A DNA stretch of 64,000 bases from Acetobacter lambici (GTDB taxonomy: Bacteria > Pseudomonadota > Alphaproteobacteria > Acetobacterales > Acetobacteraceae): positions 35,840-99,839 of the forward strand of contig NZ_WOTD01000009.1 of assembly GCF_011516885.1 (NCBI RefSeq), read 5' to 3'. Within the stretch, counting starts at the first letter, position 1; each line of letters begins with the position of its first letter. This document shows positions 27,751-35,775 of this stretch, piece by piece. A program made the position numbers and the translations under genes. Under the pieces are notes generated by a model. The model was not told where the DNA came from, made no database searches, and was given only the letters and a program-made list of their open reading frames with translations.

Positions 27751-28359
27751 TTAGCGGGTCTGCTGGCCAAGCAGATGGGCCGCCGCCGCTGCAATTGCCG
27801 CCTGTGCGGAGGAAAAAATTGTACCGGAATCGGAAAGAATAGTTGCGATCATCAGATTAACAGGCAGGCCAAAGTCTTCCACCACCATCTGGTGTTCATC
27901 CACCAGCGTTGCGCGGTTATCCAGCATAAGCGTGCTCATGCTGCCCCCGCAGGCCAGCACGCGCTCGGGGTAGGCGGCCATGGGGGCGGCTGTGTGGGCG
28001 TAGCCAAAAACCGGCAGGCCGAGTGCGTGGGCATACCCTATTTCAAACGCCGTTCCGTCATCCACATTGGGACCACGGAAGGGCGAAAGATCGGCAATAA
28101 CGGCATGGCTCTGGCGGATCAGCCCCATATTGGCGTTGGCAATGGCGCGGGCAAGGGCGGGTGGGCTTGCATGGGCCTGCGGGTCCAGTTCCGCATCCAG
28201 CGGGTACAGGCCGCGTAGCCCCATACGGGCGCAGGCGGCGACCAGTTGCGCTCCTTGCGCGCGTGCATCCTGCGCGAACACGCCCGGCCCCGCCAGATAA
28301 ACGGCGGGTTCTGCTGTGGTGGGCTGCTGTGGCCGGGAGCCTGCCTGACGGTCTGGCAT
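27751..28359 (-). CDS. Nucleoside 2-deoxyribosyltransferase
   Basis: A 202-residue enzyme of the nucleoside 2-deoxyribosyltransferase family, moving deoxyribose between bases. YLAGPGVFAQDA starts the fold, and SHAVIADLSPFRGPNVDDGTAFEIGYAHALGLPVFGY holds the family Asp residues and the nucleophilic Glu (DGTAFEIGYA). The ATG at 28359 has AGGA 10 bases upstream, and earlier in-frame ATGs give unrelated sequence. It borders the purine-catabolism genes, so it may release bases from deoxynucleosides. Confidence 0.85.
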   Translation of the reverse strand: MPDRQAGSRPQQPTTAEPAVYLAGPGVFAQDARAQGAQLVAACARMGLRGLYPLDAELDPQAHASPPALARAIANANMGLIRQSHAVIADLSPFRGPNVDDGTAFEIGYAHALGLPVFGYAHTAAPMAAYPERVLACGGSMSTLMLDNRATLVDEHQMVVEDFGLPVNLMIATILSDSGTIFSSAQAAIAAAAAHLLGQQTR

Positions 28360-28570
28360 TGCGTGGGGTCCTGCTTGGGTGGTCGGGTGAGTATGGTTGT
28401 CAGATTTTGTGCGTGCTGTCAGGCACAAAGGCATATGGGACAGCCCCGGTGCCGGGGGCTCTCGCAGCCCGGCAATGGGGGCGTGCTTTTTTTGTTTATG
28501 GGGGCTGGCGCAAAAGCGCGGTATCCTGTGCGCACAGACTGGCCATACCAGAGCGGGAGCCACCCAGAAC

Positions 28571-30163
28571 ATGCTGCATAGTTTTCAGTCCACCCGGGGG
28601 ATGGTCACATCCCCGCACCATCTGGCCAGCCAGAGTGGTCTGGCCATTCTTAAAAAAGGCGGCACGGCGCTGGAGGCGGTCACCGCCATGGCGGCCACAC
28701 TATGCGCGGTTTATCCGCACATGACCGGTATGGGGGGGGATGCGTTCTGGCTGATCTCCTACCCCGATGGCCGGACCGAGGTGCTGGAGGCCTGTGGCGC
28801 GGCTGCCCTGCACGGGAGCGTGGCGGATTACGCCGCTGCGGGCCATACCAGCGTGCCTTGGCGCGGGGGTATGGCTGCCAACACCATGGCGGGCACGGTT
28901 TCTGGCTGGCAGACGGCCTTGGCGCGCAGTGCGGCACTCCAGCCCACCTTGCCGTTGGAAGCCGTGTTGGAAGATGCAATCTGGTACGCCAGAAATGGCT
29001 ATGCGCTCACCCTGAGCGAAGCCTCCCTTCTGGCTGAAAAACAGGCCGAGCTCTTGGGTAATGCCGCATTTGCAGCGGCCTATGCGCCAGATGGACGCCT
29101 GCCCCATGCAGGGGATATTCGCAAAAATCCGGCACTGGCCGACACCTTGCAAAGTCTGGCGCGCAACGGGCTGGAGAGTTTTTATACAGGGACCGTCGGG
29201 CACAAATTGCTAGACGACCTGACCCGCGCAGGCAGCCCCCTGCGCGCGCGCGACTTTACCCACCACAGTGTTGCCACCCCCACGCCCCTGCATGCTCGCG
29301 TGGCTGGGGCTCAGGTATATAACGCGCCTCCGCCCACGCAGGGGGTGGCGTCGCTTGCCATTCTCAAACTGTTTGAAAAACTCAACGTGCAGGAGGTGGA
29401 CGGCTTTGCCTATGTGCATGCGCTGGTGGAGGCTACAAAGCATGCCTTCCTCTTCCGCAATGCCCATGTGGGCGACCCGCGTTGGATGAGCGAAGACGCC
29501 CAGACCTTTTTGGATGATAATGCCCGCTTTAACGCCATGGCTGCCCAGATTGACCCCCGCCGCGCCATGCCGTGGCCAGCACCCGCGCAAATGGGGGATA
29601 CAACATGGATGGGGGCTGTGGATTCCAACGGTGTTGCGGTCAGCATGATCCAGAGCCTGTATTTTGAATTCGGGTCCGGTGTGTTTCTGCCCCAGACCGG
29701 GCTGCTGTGGCAGAACCGTGGGGCGTCCTTCCAACTGGAGGAAGGGGCGTGGAACGCCTTTGTGCCCGGCCGCAAGCCTTTCCATACCCTCAACCCCGCC
29801 TTGGCCCGGTTTGAGGATGGACGGGTCATGGTTTACGGCACCATGGGGGGCGAGGGCCAGCCGCAAACGCAGGCCGCCCTGTTTACGCGCTACGCCATGT
29901 TTGGTGTGCCCCTACAGCAGGCCGTTACCGCGCCGCGCTGGCTGCTGGGGCGCACATGGGGCAGCAACAGCCACTCGCTTAAAATAGAAAGCCGGTTTGA
30001 TGCGGGGGTCATTGCCCGGCTGGAGCAGGCGGGCCACGAGGTGGAGCGTGTGGCTCCCTTTACCAGCATGATGGGCCATGCCGGAGCGGTGGTGCGCCAC
30101 GCGAGCGGTCTGTTTGAAGGGGCGGCCGACCCGCGGAGCGATGGGTGTGTTGGCGCGTACTAG
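28571..30163 (+). CDS. hpxW: Ntn-hydrolase of the gamma-glutamyltransferase family, probable oxamate amidohydrolase (HpxW-like)
   Basis: A 530-residue proenzyme of the gamma-glutamyltransferase fold. The self-cleavage site is GD-T344-T345-W (classical transpeptidases have Thr-Thr-His), so T344 would be the new N-terminal nucleophile of the small subunit. The GGT-typical GGDAFWL and GTMGGEGQPQTQA segments are present. No signal peptide is seen, unlike periplasmic GGT. Together with HpxX/Y/Z-type genes in the same locus, a cytosolic oxamate amidohydrolase (oxamate to oxalate and ammonia) is the best reading. Ordinary glutathione hydrolase remains possible. Its stop shares the palindrome CTAG with the stop of guaD. 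Confidence 0.75.
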   Translation: MLHSFQSTRGMVTSPHHLASQSGLAILKKGGTALEAVTAMAATLCAVYPHMTGMGGDAFWLISYPDGRTEVLEACGAAALHGSVADYAAAGHTSVPWRGGMAANTMAGTVSGWQTALARSAALQPTLPLEAVLEDAIWYARNGYALTLSEASLLAEKQAELLGNAAFAAAYAPDGRLPHAGDIRKNPALADTLQSLARNGLESFYTGTVGHKLLDDLTRAGSPLRARDFTHHSVATPTPLHARVAGAQVYNAPPPTQGVASLAILKLFEKLNVQEVDGFAYVHALVEATKHAFLFRNAHVGDPRWMSEDAQTFLDDNARFNAMAAQIDPRRAMPWPAPAQMGDTTWMGAVDSNGVAVSMIQSLYFEFGSGVFLPQTGLLWQNRGASFQLEEGAWNAFVPGRKPFHTLNPALARFEDGRVMVYGTMGGEGQPQTQAALFTRYAMFGVPLQQAVTAPRWLLGRTWGSNSHSLKIESRFDAGVIARLEQAGHEVERVAPFTSMMGHAGAVVRHASGLFEGAADPRSDGCVGAY

Positions 30164-31491
30164 CCTGCATCCACCCTTGTATGCACCAGTTTGCCATTGA
30201 CCCATGTGGCGCGTATGGCCCGGTCATCGCCCAGTACCATCAGGGTAAACAGGCGTTCGGCCAGACTGGTGCAGCGCGCGCTGCGCTGGGCCATAAGGGG
30301 TGTGGCGGTGGGGTCCATTACGCACAGATCGGCCTCCATGCCCGGTGCAATCAGGCCGATCCGGTCATGCAGGTCCAGCGCGCGGGCTGCCCCTGCCGTT
30401 GCCAGCCATAGCGCCTGTGCTGCTGAAAGCCGTTTATCCCCCGCCATGAGCGAGACCTTGTAAGCCTCCCCCATTGTAGCAAGCAGGGAGAGCGATGTGC
30501 CCGCTCCAACATCCGTCCCCAGTGCTACGTGCACGGGTCGGCTGGGTTTAAGGGCGTCAAACAGGCGGAACGCGCCACTGCCTAAAAACAGGTTGGACGT
30601 GGGGCAGTGCGCCAGTGTGCAGCCGGAGTGGTGGCAATGGGCAAAGTCATGCTCGCTCATGTGGATGGCATGGCCAAATATGGCGCGTGGGCCGTCCAGC
30701 CCCGCTTTTGCATACACATCCAGATACGACGTATTGTTGGGGAACAGGCTGCGCACGGCGGCTATTTCGTCCAGATTTTCGGCCAGATGGGTCTGCATGT
30801 ACAGACCCGGCGTGCTCTGGAACAACGTGCCCGCCAGTTCCAGTTGTTCGGGTGTGCTGGTTATGGCAAAGCGCGGGGTTACGGCATAAAGCTGGCGGTC
30901 CCTGCCATGCCAGCGCGCGATCAGGGCGGCGGACTGGTCATGCCCGCTTTGGGCTGTGTCCTGTAGGTTGGGCGGGCAGTTGCGGTCCATGAGCACCTTG
31001 CCCGCGATCATGCGGGTGCCAAGGCGTGCCGATTCTTCAAAAAACGCATCGACCGACTGGGGGTGTACCGTGCAGTACACCGCAGCCGTGGTGGTGCCAT
31101 TGCGCAGGAGTTCGGACAAAAACAGCTTTGCGGTCCGCCGGGCTACGTCCGGGTTGGCAAATTCCGCCTCGGTGGGAAAAATATACTGCTCCAGCCACGG
31201 CAGAAGCTGCTCCCCCCACGAGGCAATGGCCGAAATCTGGGGGTAATGCACATGGGCATCTATAAATCCCGCGCTAATCAGGCCGTCGGGGTAGTGGGTC
31301 AGGGGGGTGTCGTTCCCCAACAACTCGCGCAGGGAGGCATAGGGGCCGCAATGGGTAATGCGCCCGTGCTCCATAATGATCAGTCCGTCCTCCTCCAGCA
31401 CCAGCGCGTCCTGCGCGGGGGCGACAAAGGGGTTGGCGCAAAAAGTCACAAAGCTGCCTCTTATGGCGCGGCGGTCGGGGGTGTTGGGCAT
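30160..31491 (-). CDS. guaD: Guanine deaminase
   Basis: A 443-residue amidohydrolase that deaminates guanine to xanthine. The metal motif DAHVHYPQ (with the guanine-deaminase-typical following IASWGEQLLPWLEQYIFPTE), HLAEN, FGHAIHM and the catalytic GTDVGAGTSLSLL are all in place. Length is normal. A LysR gene ends 21 bases upstream, so the two may be cotranscribed. It feeds xanthine to the xanthine dehydrogenase of the same locus. Confidence 0.93.
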   Translation of the reverse strand: MPNTPDRRAIRGSFVTFCANPFVAPAQDALVLEEDGLIIMEHGRITHCGPYASLRELLGNDTPLTHYPDGLISAGFIDAHVHYPQISAIASWGEQLLPWLEQYIFPTEAEFANPDVARRTAKLFLSELLRNGTTTAAVYCTVHPQSVDAFFEESARLGTRMIAGKVLMDRNCPPNLQDTAQSGHDQSAALIARWHGRDRQLYAVTPRFAITSTPEQLELAGTLFQSTPGLYMQTHLAENLDEIAAVRSLFPNNTSYLDVYAKAGLDGPRAIFGHAIHMSEHDFAHCHHSGCTLAHCPTSNLFLGSGAFRLFDALKPSRPVHVALGTDVGAGTSLSLLATMGEAYKVSLMAGDKRLSAAQALWLATAGAARALDLHDRIGLIAPGMEADLCVMDPTATPLMAQRSARCTSLAERLFTLMVLGDDRAIRATWVNGKLVHTRVDAG

Positions 31492-31512
31492 GGGCTGGTT
31501 GCTTTCGGGCCG

Positions 31513-32415
31513 TTAGAACTGTTCGGCAAAAAAGTTTTCAATTTCGGTGATAATAAATCGCGCTGCGGTGGAAAGCTGGCGTGAGCGGTCCACGCATAGC
31601 GCCAGTGTGAGCGGGGGCAGCTTGCGGTTGGTAATGGGGGTAAAGGCCAGTTGGCCTTTCTGTACCTCGTCATACGCATCAAGGTAGCTCAGAATTCCCA
31701 CCCCCGCACCTTCGAGCACCATGGATTTGATCATCTGAATATTGTCCGCCTTGGCCACGGTGGCCACCTTGACCCCCGTTTCGGCTTCCAGCACACCAAT
31801 GGGCCGCCACAGGGCCAGTGGGGGGGCGGGTACGATCATGGGGTATTCGGCAGCAAGGCTGAACCGTGCCTCGTCCAGCCCCGCGATCTCGTGCGAGGGA
31901 AGGCAGACAAAGCCCAGCGGAATTTCCTTGTGGGTGCGTACTGTTAATTCGCGCATGTGGCCGGGGTTGAACATGAGCGCGAAGTCCGCATGGCCCTTAA
32001 CCAGCAGTTCCCCCATATCGTGGCTTTTGCGCACGTGTATGCTCACCATAATACCGGGGTGCGTCTGGCGCAGCTTGCCCAGAAGAGTGGGCAGGAACCC
32101 CTTGGTCAGGGCGTCGGGGATTAAAATATCCGTCGATCCCTGGCGCAGGCCCTTAAGGTTATCAAGCTGGGTCTGTAGCGCGTTCAGGTCGCGCGACCAG
32201 CGGCGGCAGGAGGTCAGGAGCAGTTCCCCCGCCGTGGTCAGGCGCAGGCCAGATGGCAGGCGCTCGAACAACTGGGTGCCCAGAATTTTTTCGCCCTGCA
32301 ACACCTGCCGGTCTATGGCGGATGCGGCAATATGCAACTCGTCCGAGGCTTTGCGGATGGAGCCATGCTGCGCCACGGCCATGAAATAACGGAGAAAGCG
32401 GGAAAAAACGGGCAT
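31513..32415 (-). CDS. LysR-type regulator, probable regulator of purine catabolism
   Basis: A 300-residue LysR regulator: helix-turn-helix FLRYFMAVAQHGSIRKASDELHIAASAIDRQV (7-38) and a ligand-binding domain with GLRLTTAGELLL and VLEGAGVGIL elements. It lies between guaD and the divergent flavin-monooxygenase/puuE operon, 145 bases from the latter, so control of both units is likely. Its ligand may be a purine intermediate, but nothing in the sequence proves that. Confidence 0.88.
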   Translation of the reverse strand: MPVFSRFLRYFMAVAQHGSIRKASDELHIAASAIDRQVLQGEKILGTQLFERLPSGLRLTTAGELLLTSCRRWSRDLNALQTQLDNLKGLRQGSTDILIPDALTKGFLPTLLGKLRQTHPGIMVSIHVRKSHDMGELLVKGHADFALMFNPGHMRELTVRTHKEIPLGFVCLPSHEIAGLDEARFSLAAEYPMIVPAPPLALWRPIGVLEAETGVKVATVAKADNIQMIKSMVLEGAGVGILSYLDAYDEVQKGQLAFTPITNRKLPPLTLALCVDRSRQLSTAARFIITEIENFFAEQF

Positions 32416-32560
32416 CAGCTTTTGCTCTCTTTTTGCGAACGCACCATGCTGAATTAAGTCATATACAAGAACGATACGTGTGTGAAACAGTAAGTCTGAT
32501 TTTATTTGGCGCGATCAGGAACCACGCAGGATTCCCGATCTGCATAATGTGGACTGATAA

Positions 32561-33988
32561 ATGGGTATGGAACAGCTAAACAAACGCGTCCGGGACGATC
32601 TTGCCAAAATCGAGTTTGCCTCGGGTAACTGGTGCGTTCCTCACCAGCACAACGGTCAGGATGTGCTGGACGTTGCCATTATTGGCGGCGGGCAGGGCGG
32701 GCTTGCCACATGCTTTGGGCTGCGGCGGCGCGGTGTGACCAACACCTGTATTTTTGATATGGCTCCACAGGGGGCGGAAGGGCCGTGGGTTACCTTTGCG
32801 CGCATGATCACCCTGCGCACGCCCAAACATGTTACCGGGCCGGACCTTGGTATTCCCAGCCTGACCCCGCAGTCCTGGTTTGAGGCAAAATACGGCGAGC
32901 AGGCGTGGCGTGACCTAGATAAAATTTCCCGCCATGACTGGCAGGATTATCTGAACTGGCTGCGTGATGTGCTGGACCTGCCCGTTCGCAACGAACAGCG
33001 CCTGACCGACATTGCGTGGGAAGACGGGCTGCTTAAGCTGACCTTCACTGCTGCTGCTGGTGGGGCGGCGCATGTTGTGTGGGCGCGGCGCGTGGTGCTG
33101 GCGACCGGTATTGAAGGGGGCGGGGCATGGCATGTTCCCGACTTTATCAAGGAAGGTCTGCCCAAAAGCCGGTATGCCCATACCTGCGAACAGATCGATT
33201 TTGAATCCCTGCGTGGCAAGCGCATTGGTGTGCTGGGGGCAGGAGCCTCGGCATTTGATAACGCGGCAACCGTGCTCGAACACGGTGCCGCCAGCGTGGA
33301 CCTGTGCCTGCGCCGTAAGCAGATACCCACGGTCAACCCGTACCGCTGGATGGAAAACGCAGGCTTCCTCAGCTATCTGGCCGACCTGCCAGACCTGCTG
33401 CGCTGGCGCTTTATGTACAAGATTTACGACCTGAACCAGCCGCCCCCGCAGGACACGTTCTGGCGTTGCCGCAAGCACCCTAATTTTGCCTACCACCCCG
33501 GCACCCCATGGACCGCCGTGCGGGAGGAAAACGGTGCCGTGGTCGTGACCACCCCCAAGGGTGAGATGGAGTTTGACTTCCTGATCATTGGCACGGGCTT
33601 TATTATCGACCTGACCAAGCGGCCCGAACTTGCGCGCATTTCCAGCCGCATTGCCCTGTGGAAAGACCGGTTTGAGGCCCCCGCGGATGAGCAGAGCGCG
33701 CTGCTGGGGAGCCACCCGTACCTGAGCAACGCATTCCAGTTCCAGCCGCTCGAAGCTGGGGACCCGCTCTCCCCCATGATGCAGTGCATCTACAACTTTA
33801 CCTTCTCGGCCATGCCCAGCATGGGGCTTGCGGGTGCTACCATCAGCGGTATGCGCTTTGGGGTGGAAAAGCTGACCAACTGCATAGGCCGCAGCCTGTT
33901 TGTGGAGGACGGGGCACTGCACCTGCAAAGCCTGCTGGACTATAATGTGGACGAACTGACCAGCTTTGATCCGCCCGAGCCGGCCTGA
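32561..33988 (+). CDS. hpyO: Flavin-containing monooxygenase-like enzyme, candidate urate hydroxylase (HpyO-like)
   Basis: A 475-residue FAD/NAD(P)H protein of the flavin-containing monooxygenase fold: FAD motif IIGGGQGGLA (residues 40-49), NAD(P) motif VLGAGASAFD (224-233), preceded by YAHTCEQIDF in place of the family fingerprint, and IIGTGFIIDL later. It starts the operon with puuE-uraD-uraH, where a urate-oxidising step is required, and no known uricase, PuuD or HpxO homologue is in the window. I recall HpyO of Xanthomonas as a urate hydroxylase unrelated to HpxO, and this gene may be that family, but I could not compare the sequences. Otherwise function unknown. Confidence 0.6.
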   Translation: MGMEQLNKRVRDDLAKIEFASGNWCVPHQHNGQDVLDVAIIGGGQGGLATCFGLRRRGVTNTCIFDMAPQGAEGPWVTFARMITLRTPKHVTGPDLGIPSLTPQSWFEAKYGEQAWRDLDKISRHDWQDYLNWLRDVLDLPVRNEQRLTDIAWEDGLLKLTFTAAAGGAAHVVWARRVVLATGIEGGGAWHVPDFIKEGLPKSRYAHTCEQIDFESLRGKRIGVLGAGASAFDNAATVLEHGAASVDLCLRRKQIPTVNPYRWMENAGFLSYLADLPDLLRWRFMYKIYDLNQPPPQDTFWRCRKHPNFAYHPGTPWTAVREENGAVVVTTPKGEMEFDFLIIGTGFIIDLTKRPELARISSRIALWKDRFEAPADEQSALLGSHPYLSNAFQFQPLEAGDPLSPMMQCIYNFTFSAMPSMGLAGATISGMRFGVEKLTNCIGRSLFVEDGALHLQSLLDYNVDELTSFDPPEPA

Positions 33989-34016
33989 GAAAAAACAAGC
34001 GTAAAACGGGACAAAA

Positions 34017-34913
34017 ATGAACCAGACATACCCGCGTGACATGATCGGTTATGGCGCCACCCCGCCAGATGCACAGTGGCCCGGTGGCGCACGCATTGCC
34101 GTGCAGTTTGTTATTAACTACGAGGAGGGCGCGGAAAACTGCGTGCTCCACAATGATCGCGGGTCCGAGGCCTTTTTGTCCGAAATGGTGGGCACCAGTT
34201 CCATAGTGGGTGCGCGCTGCATGCAGATGGAAAGTCTGTATGAATATGGTAGTCGTGCCGGGTTCTGGCGGCTTTACCGCCTGTTTGCAAAAGCAGGTGT
34301 GCCGGTTACGGTTTTTGGGGTTGCCATGGCTCTGGCCCGCAACCCCGCAGCGGTTGTCGCCATGAATGGAGCGGGGTGGAAAATTGCAACCCACGGCCTG
34401 CGCTGGATAGATTACCAGAACGTGCCAGAGGATGTGGAGCGCGCCCATATGCGCGAGGCCATTGCCCTGCACACGCAGGTAACGGGCGCGCCTCCTTTGG
34501 GGTGGTATCAGGGCCGCACCAGCCCCAACACCGCCCGGTTGGTGGTGGAGGAAGGCGGGTTTTTATACGACGCGGATTCCTACGCCGACGACCTGCCCTA
34601 TTACGACCAGCGTTACGGCAAATCCCAACTGATTGTGCCTTACACGCTGGATGTGAATGACATGAAGTTTGCTGCCCTGAACGGTTTTACCGAGGGTGAG
34701 CAGTTCTTCCATTACCTGCGTGATACGTTTGACATGCTCTACCGTGAGGGCGGGCGTATGATGTCCATTGGTCTGCATTGCCGTCTGGCGGGCAAGCCCG
34801 CGCGCGCACTGGCCGTTGCCCGCTTTTTGGAGCATGTGGCCGCCCATGCCGATGCGTGGGTCGCTACCCGGGCCGATATTGCCCGGCACTGGCTTAAGGT
34901 GCACCCGGCATGA
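34017..34913 (+). CDS. puuE: Allantoinase PuuE (polysaccharide-deacetylase fold)
   Basis: A 298-residue cofactor-light allantoinase that opens (S)-allantoin to allantoate. The protein matches PuuE from its first residues (YPRDMIGYGATPPDAQWPGGARIAVQFVINYEEGAE) through KIATHGLRWIDYQNV and WYQGRTSPNTARLVVEEGGFLYDADSYADDLPY. These segments are characteristic of PuuE rather than of general chitin deacetylases. It follows the flavin monooxygenase by 28 bases and overlaps uraD as ATGA. Confidence 0.93.
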   Translation: MNQTYPRDMIGYGATPPDAQWPGGARIAVQFVINYEEGAENCVLHNDRGSEAFLSEMVGTSSIVGARCMQMESLYEYGSRAGFWRLYRLFAKAGVPVTVFGVAMALARNPAAVVAMNGAGWKIATHGLRWIDYQNVPEDVERAHMREAIALHTQVTGAPPLGWYQGRTSPNTARLVVEEGGFLYDADSYADDLPYYDQRYGKSQLIVPYTLDVNDMKFAALNGFTEGEQFFHYLRDTFDMLYREGGRMMSIGLHCRLAGKPARALAVARFLEHVAAHADAWVATRADIARHWLKVHPA

Positions 34914-35443
34914 CCACGTCTGGCACGCTCACTCTGGCGCAGGTTAACGCCATGCCCGATGCCGCCTTTGTGGAGGCATTTGGCAGTGTTTACGAGCATT
35001 CCCCCTGGGTTGCGGCTATTGCTGCGAAGAGCCGCCCTTTTGCCGATCTTGGCGGCATGTGCGGGGCTTTTTCCGCCGCTATGCGTGGTGCTCAGCAGGC
35101 CGAGCAGTATGCCCTTGTGCGCGCCCACCCCGAACTGGGGCACCGCCTTGGGGTGGACCCGGGATTGACCAAAGCCTCCGCACAGGAGCAGGGCGGGGCG
35201 GGTCTGGACCGGTTAACGCCTGAGGAATACACGCATTTTCGCGCACTGAATGATGCGTACACGCAAAAATTCGGCATGCCGTTTGTTATTTGCGTGCGCA
35301 AGGTGGGCGGGCATGCCAAACAGGTTATTGCTCAGGCAATGGAGCGGCGGCTTGCCAGCACGCCCGAGGCCGAACTGGCCGAGGCCCTGCACCAGATTGA
35401 CGCAATAGCCGCATTACGTCTGCACGATAAGGTGGTGGCATGA
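34910..35443 (+). CDS. uraD: OHCU decarboxylase
   Basis: 2-oxo-4-hydroxy-4-carboxy-5-ureidoimidazoline decarboxylase, 177 residues, giving stereospecific (S)-allantoin. The catalytic histidine is in VRAHPELGHRLG; the helical fold ends with the family MPFVICVRKVGG...ALHQIDAIAALRLHDKV elements. Overlaps puuE and uraH by 4 bases each (ATGA), so translation is coupled. Confidence 0.93.
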   Translation: MTTSGTLTLAQVNAMPDAAFVEAFGSVYEHSPWVAAIAAKSRPFADLGGMCGAFSAAMRGAQQAEQYALVRAHPELGHRLGVDPGLTKASAQEQGGAGLDRLTPEEYTHFRALNDAYTQKFGMPFVICVRKVGGHAKQVIAQAMERRLASTPEAELAEALHQIDAIAALRLHDKVVA

Positions 35444-35772
35444 GCTCTCTTTCAACCCACGTTCTCAACACGGTTTCCGGTCGTCCGGCGGTGGGGGTGG
35501 CGTTGCGCCTGAGTGGGGCTGCGGGCGTTCTGTTCGAGGGGCAGACCGATGCGGATGGCCGCTGCCCGGAGCTGAAGGCGCTGGAGCTGGAAGCAGGCGC
35601 ATACTGCCTTGAGTTTGAGGTGGCCGCGTATTTCCGCCAGCAGGGTACACCGCTGGCCGAGCCACCTTTTTTGAATATTGTGCCAATCTGTTTTGGTCTT
35701 GGCGGCAGCGGGCACGCGCATGTGCCCCTGCTGGTCGCCCCATACGCGTACTCGACCTACAGGGGGAGTTGA
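35440..35772 (+). CDS. uraH: 5-hydroxyisourate hydrolase
   Basis: A 110-residue transthyretin-like protein that hydrolyses 5-hydroxyisourate to OHCU. The conserved N-terminal His is in LSTHVLNTVSGRPA, and the diagnostic C-terminal YRGS tetrapeptide ends the protein. Cytosolic (no signal peptide). It follows uraD with a 4-base overlap. Confidence 0.95.
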   Translation: MSSLSTHVLNTVSGRPAVGVALRLSGAAGVLFEGQTDADGRCPELKALELEAGAYCLEFEVAAYFRQQGTPLAEPPFLNIVPICFGLGGSGHAHVPLLVAPYAYSTYRGS

Positions 35773-35775
35773 ACC

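Noticed and set aside
32915..34042. Open frame on the minus strand under the FMO-like gene
   Set aside because: Composition is His/Gly/Gln-rich with no motif, and the plus-strand gene has two intact Rossmann motifs.
34017..34913. puuE considered as chitin or peptidoglycan deacetylase
   Set aside because: The conserved PuuE-specific N-terminus and context with uraD and uraH favour allantoinase.
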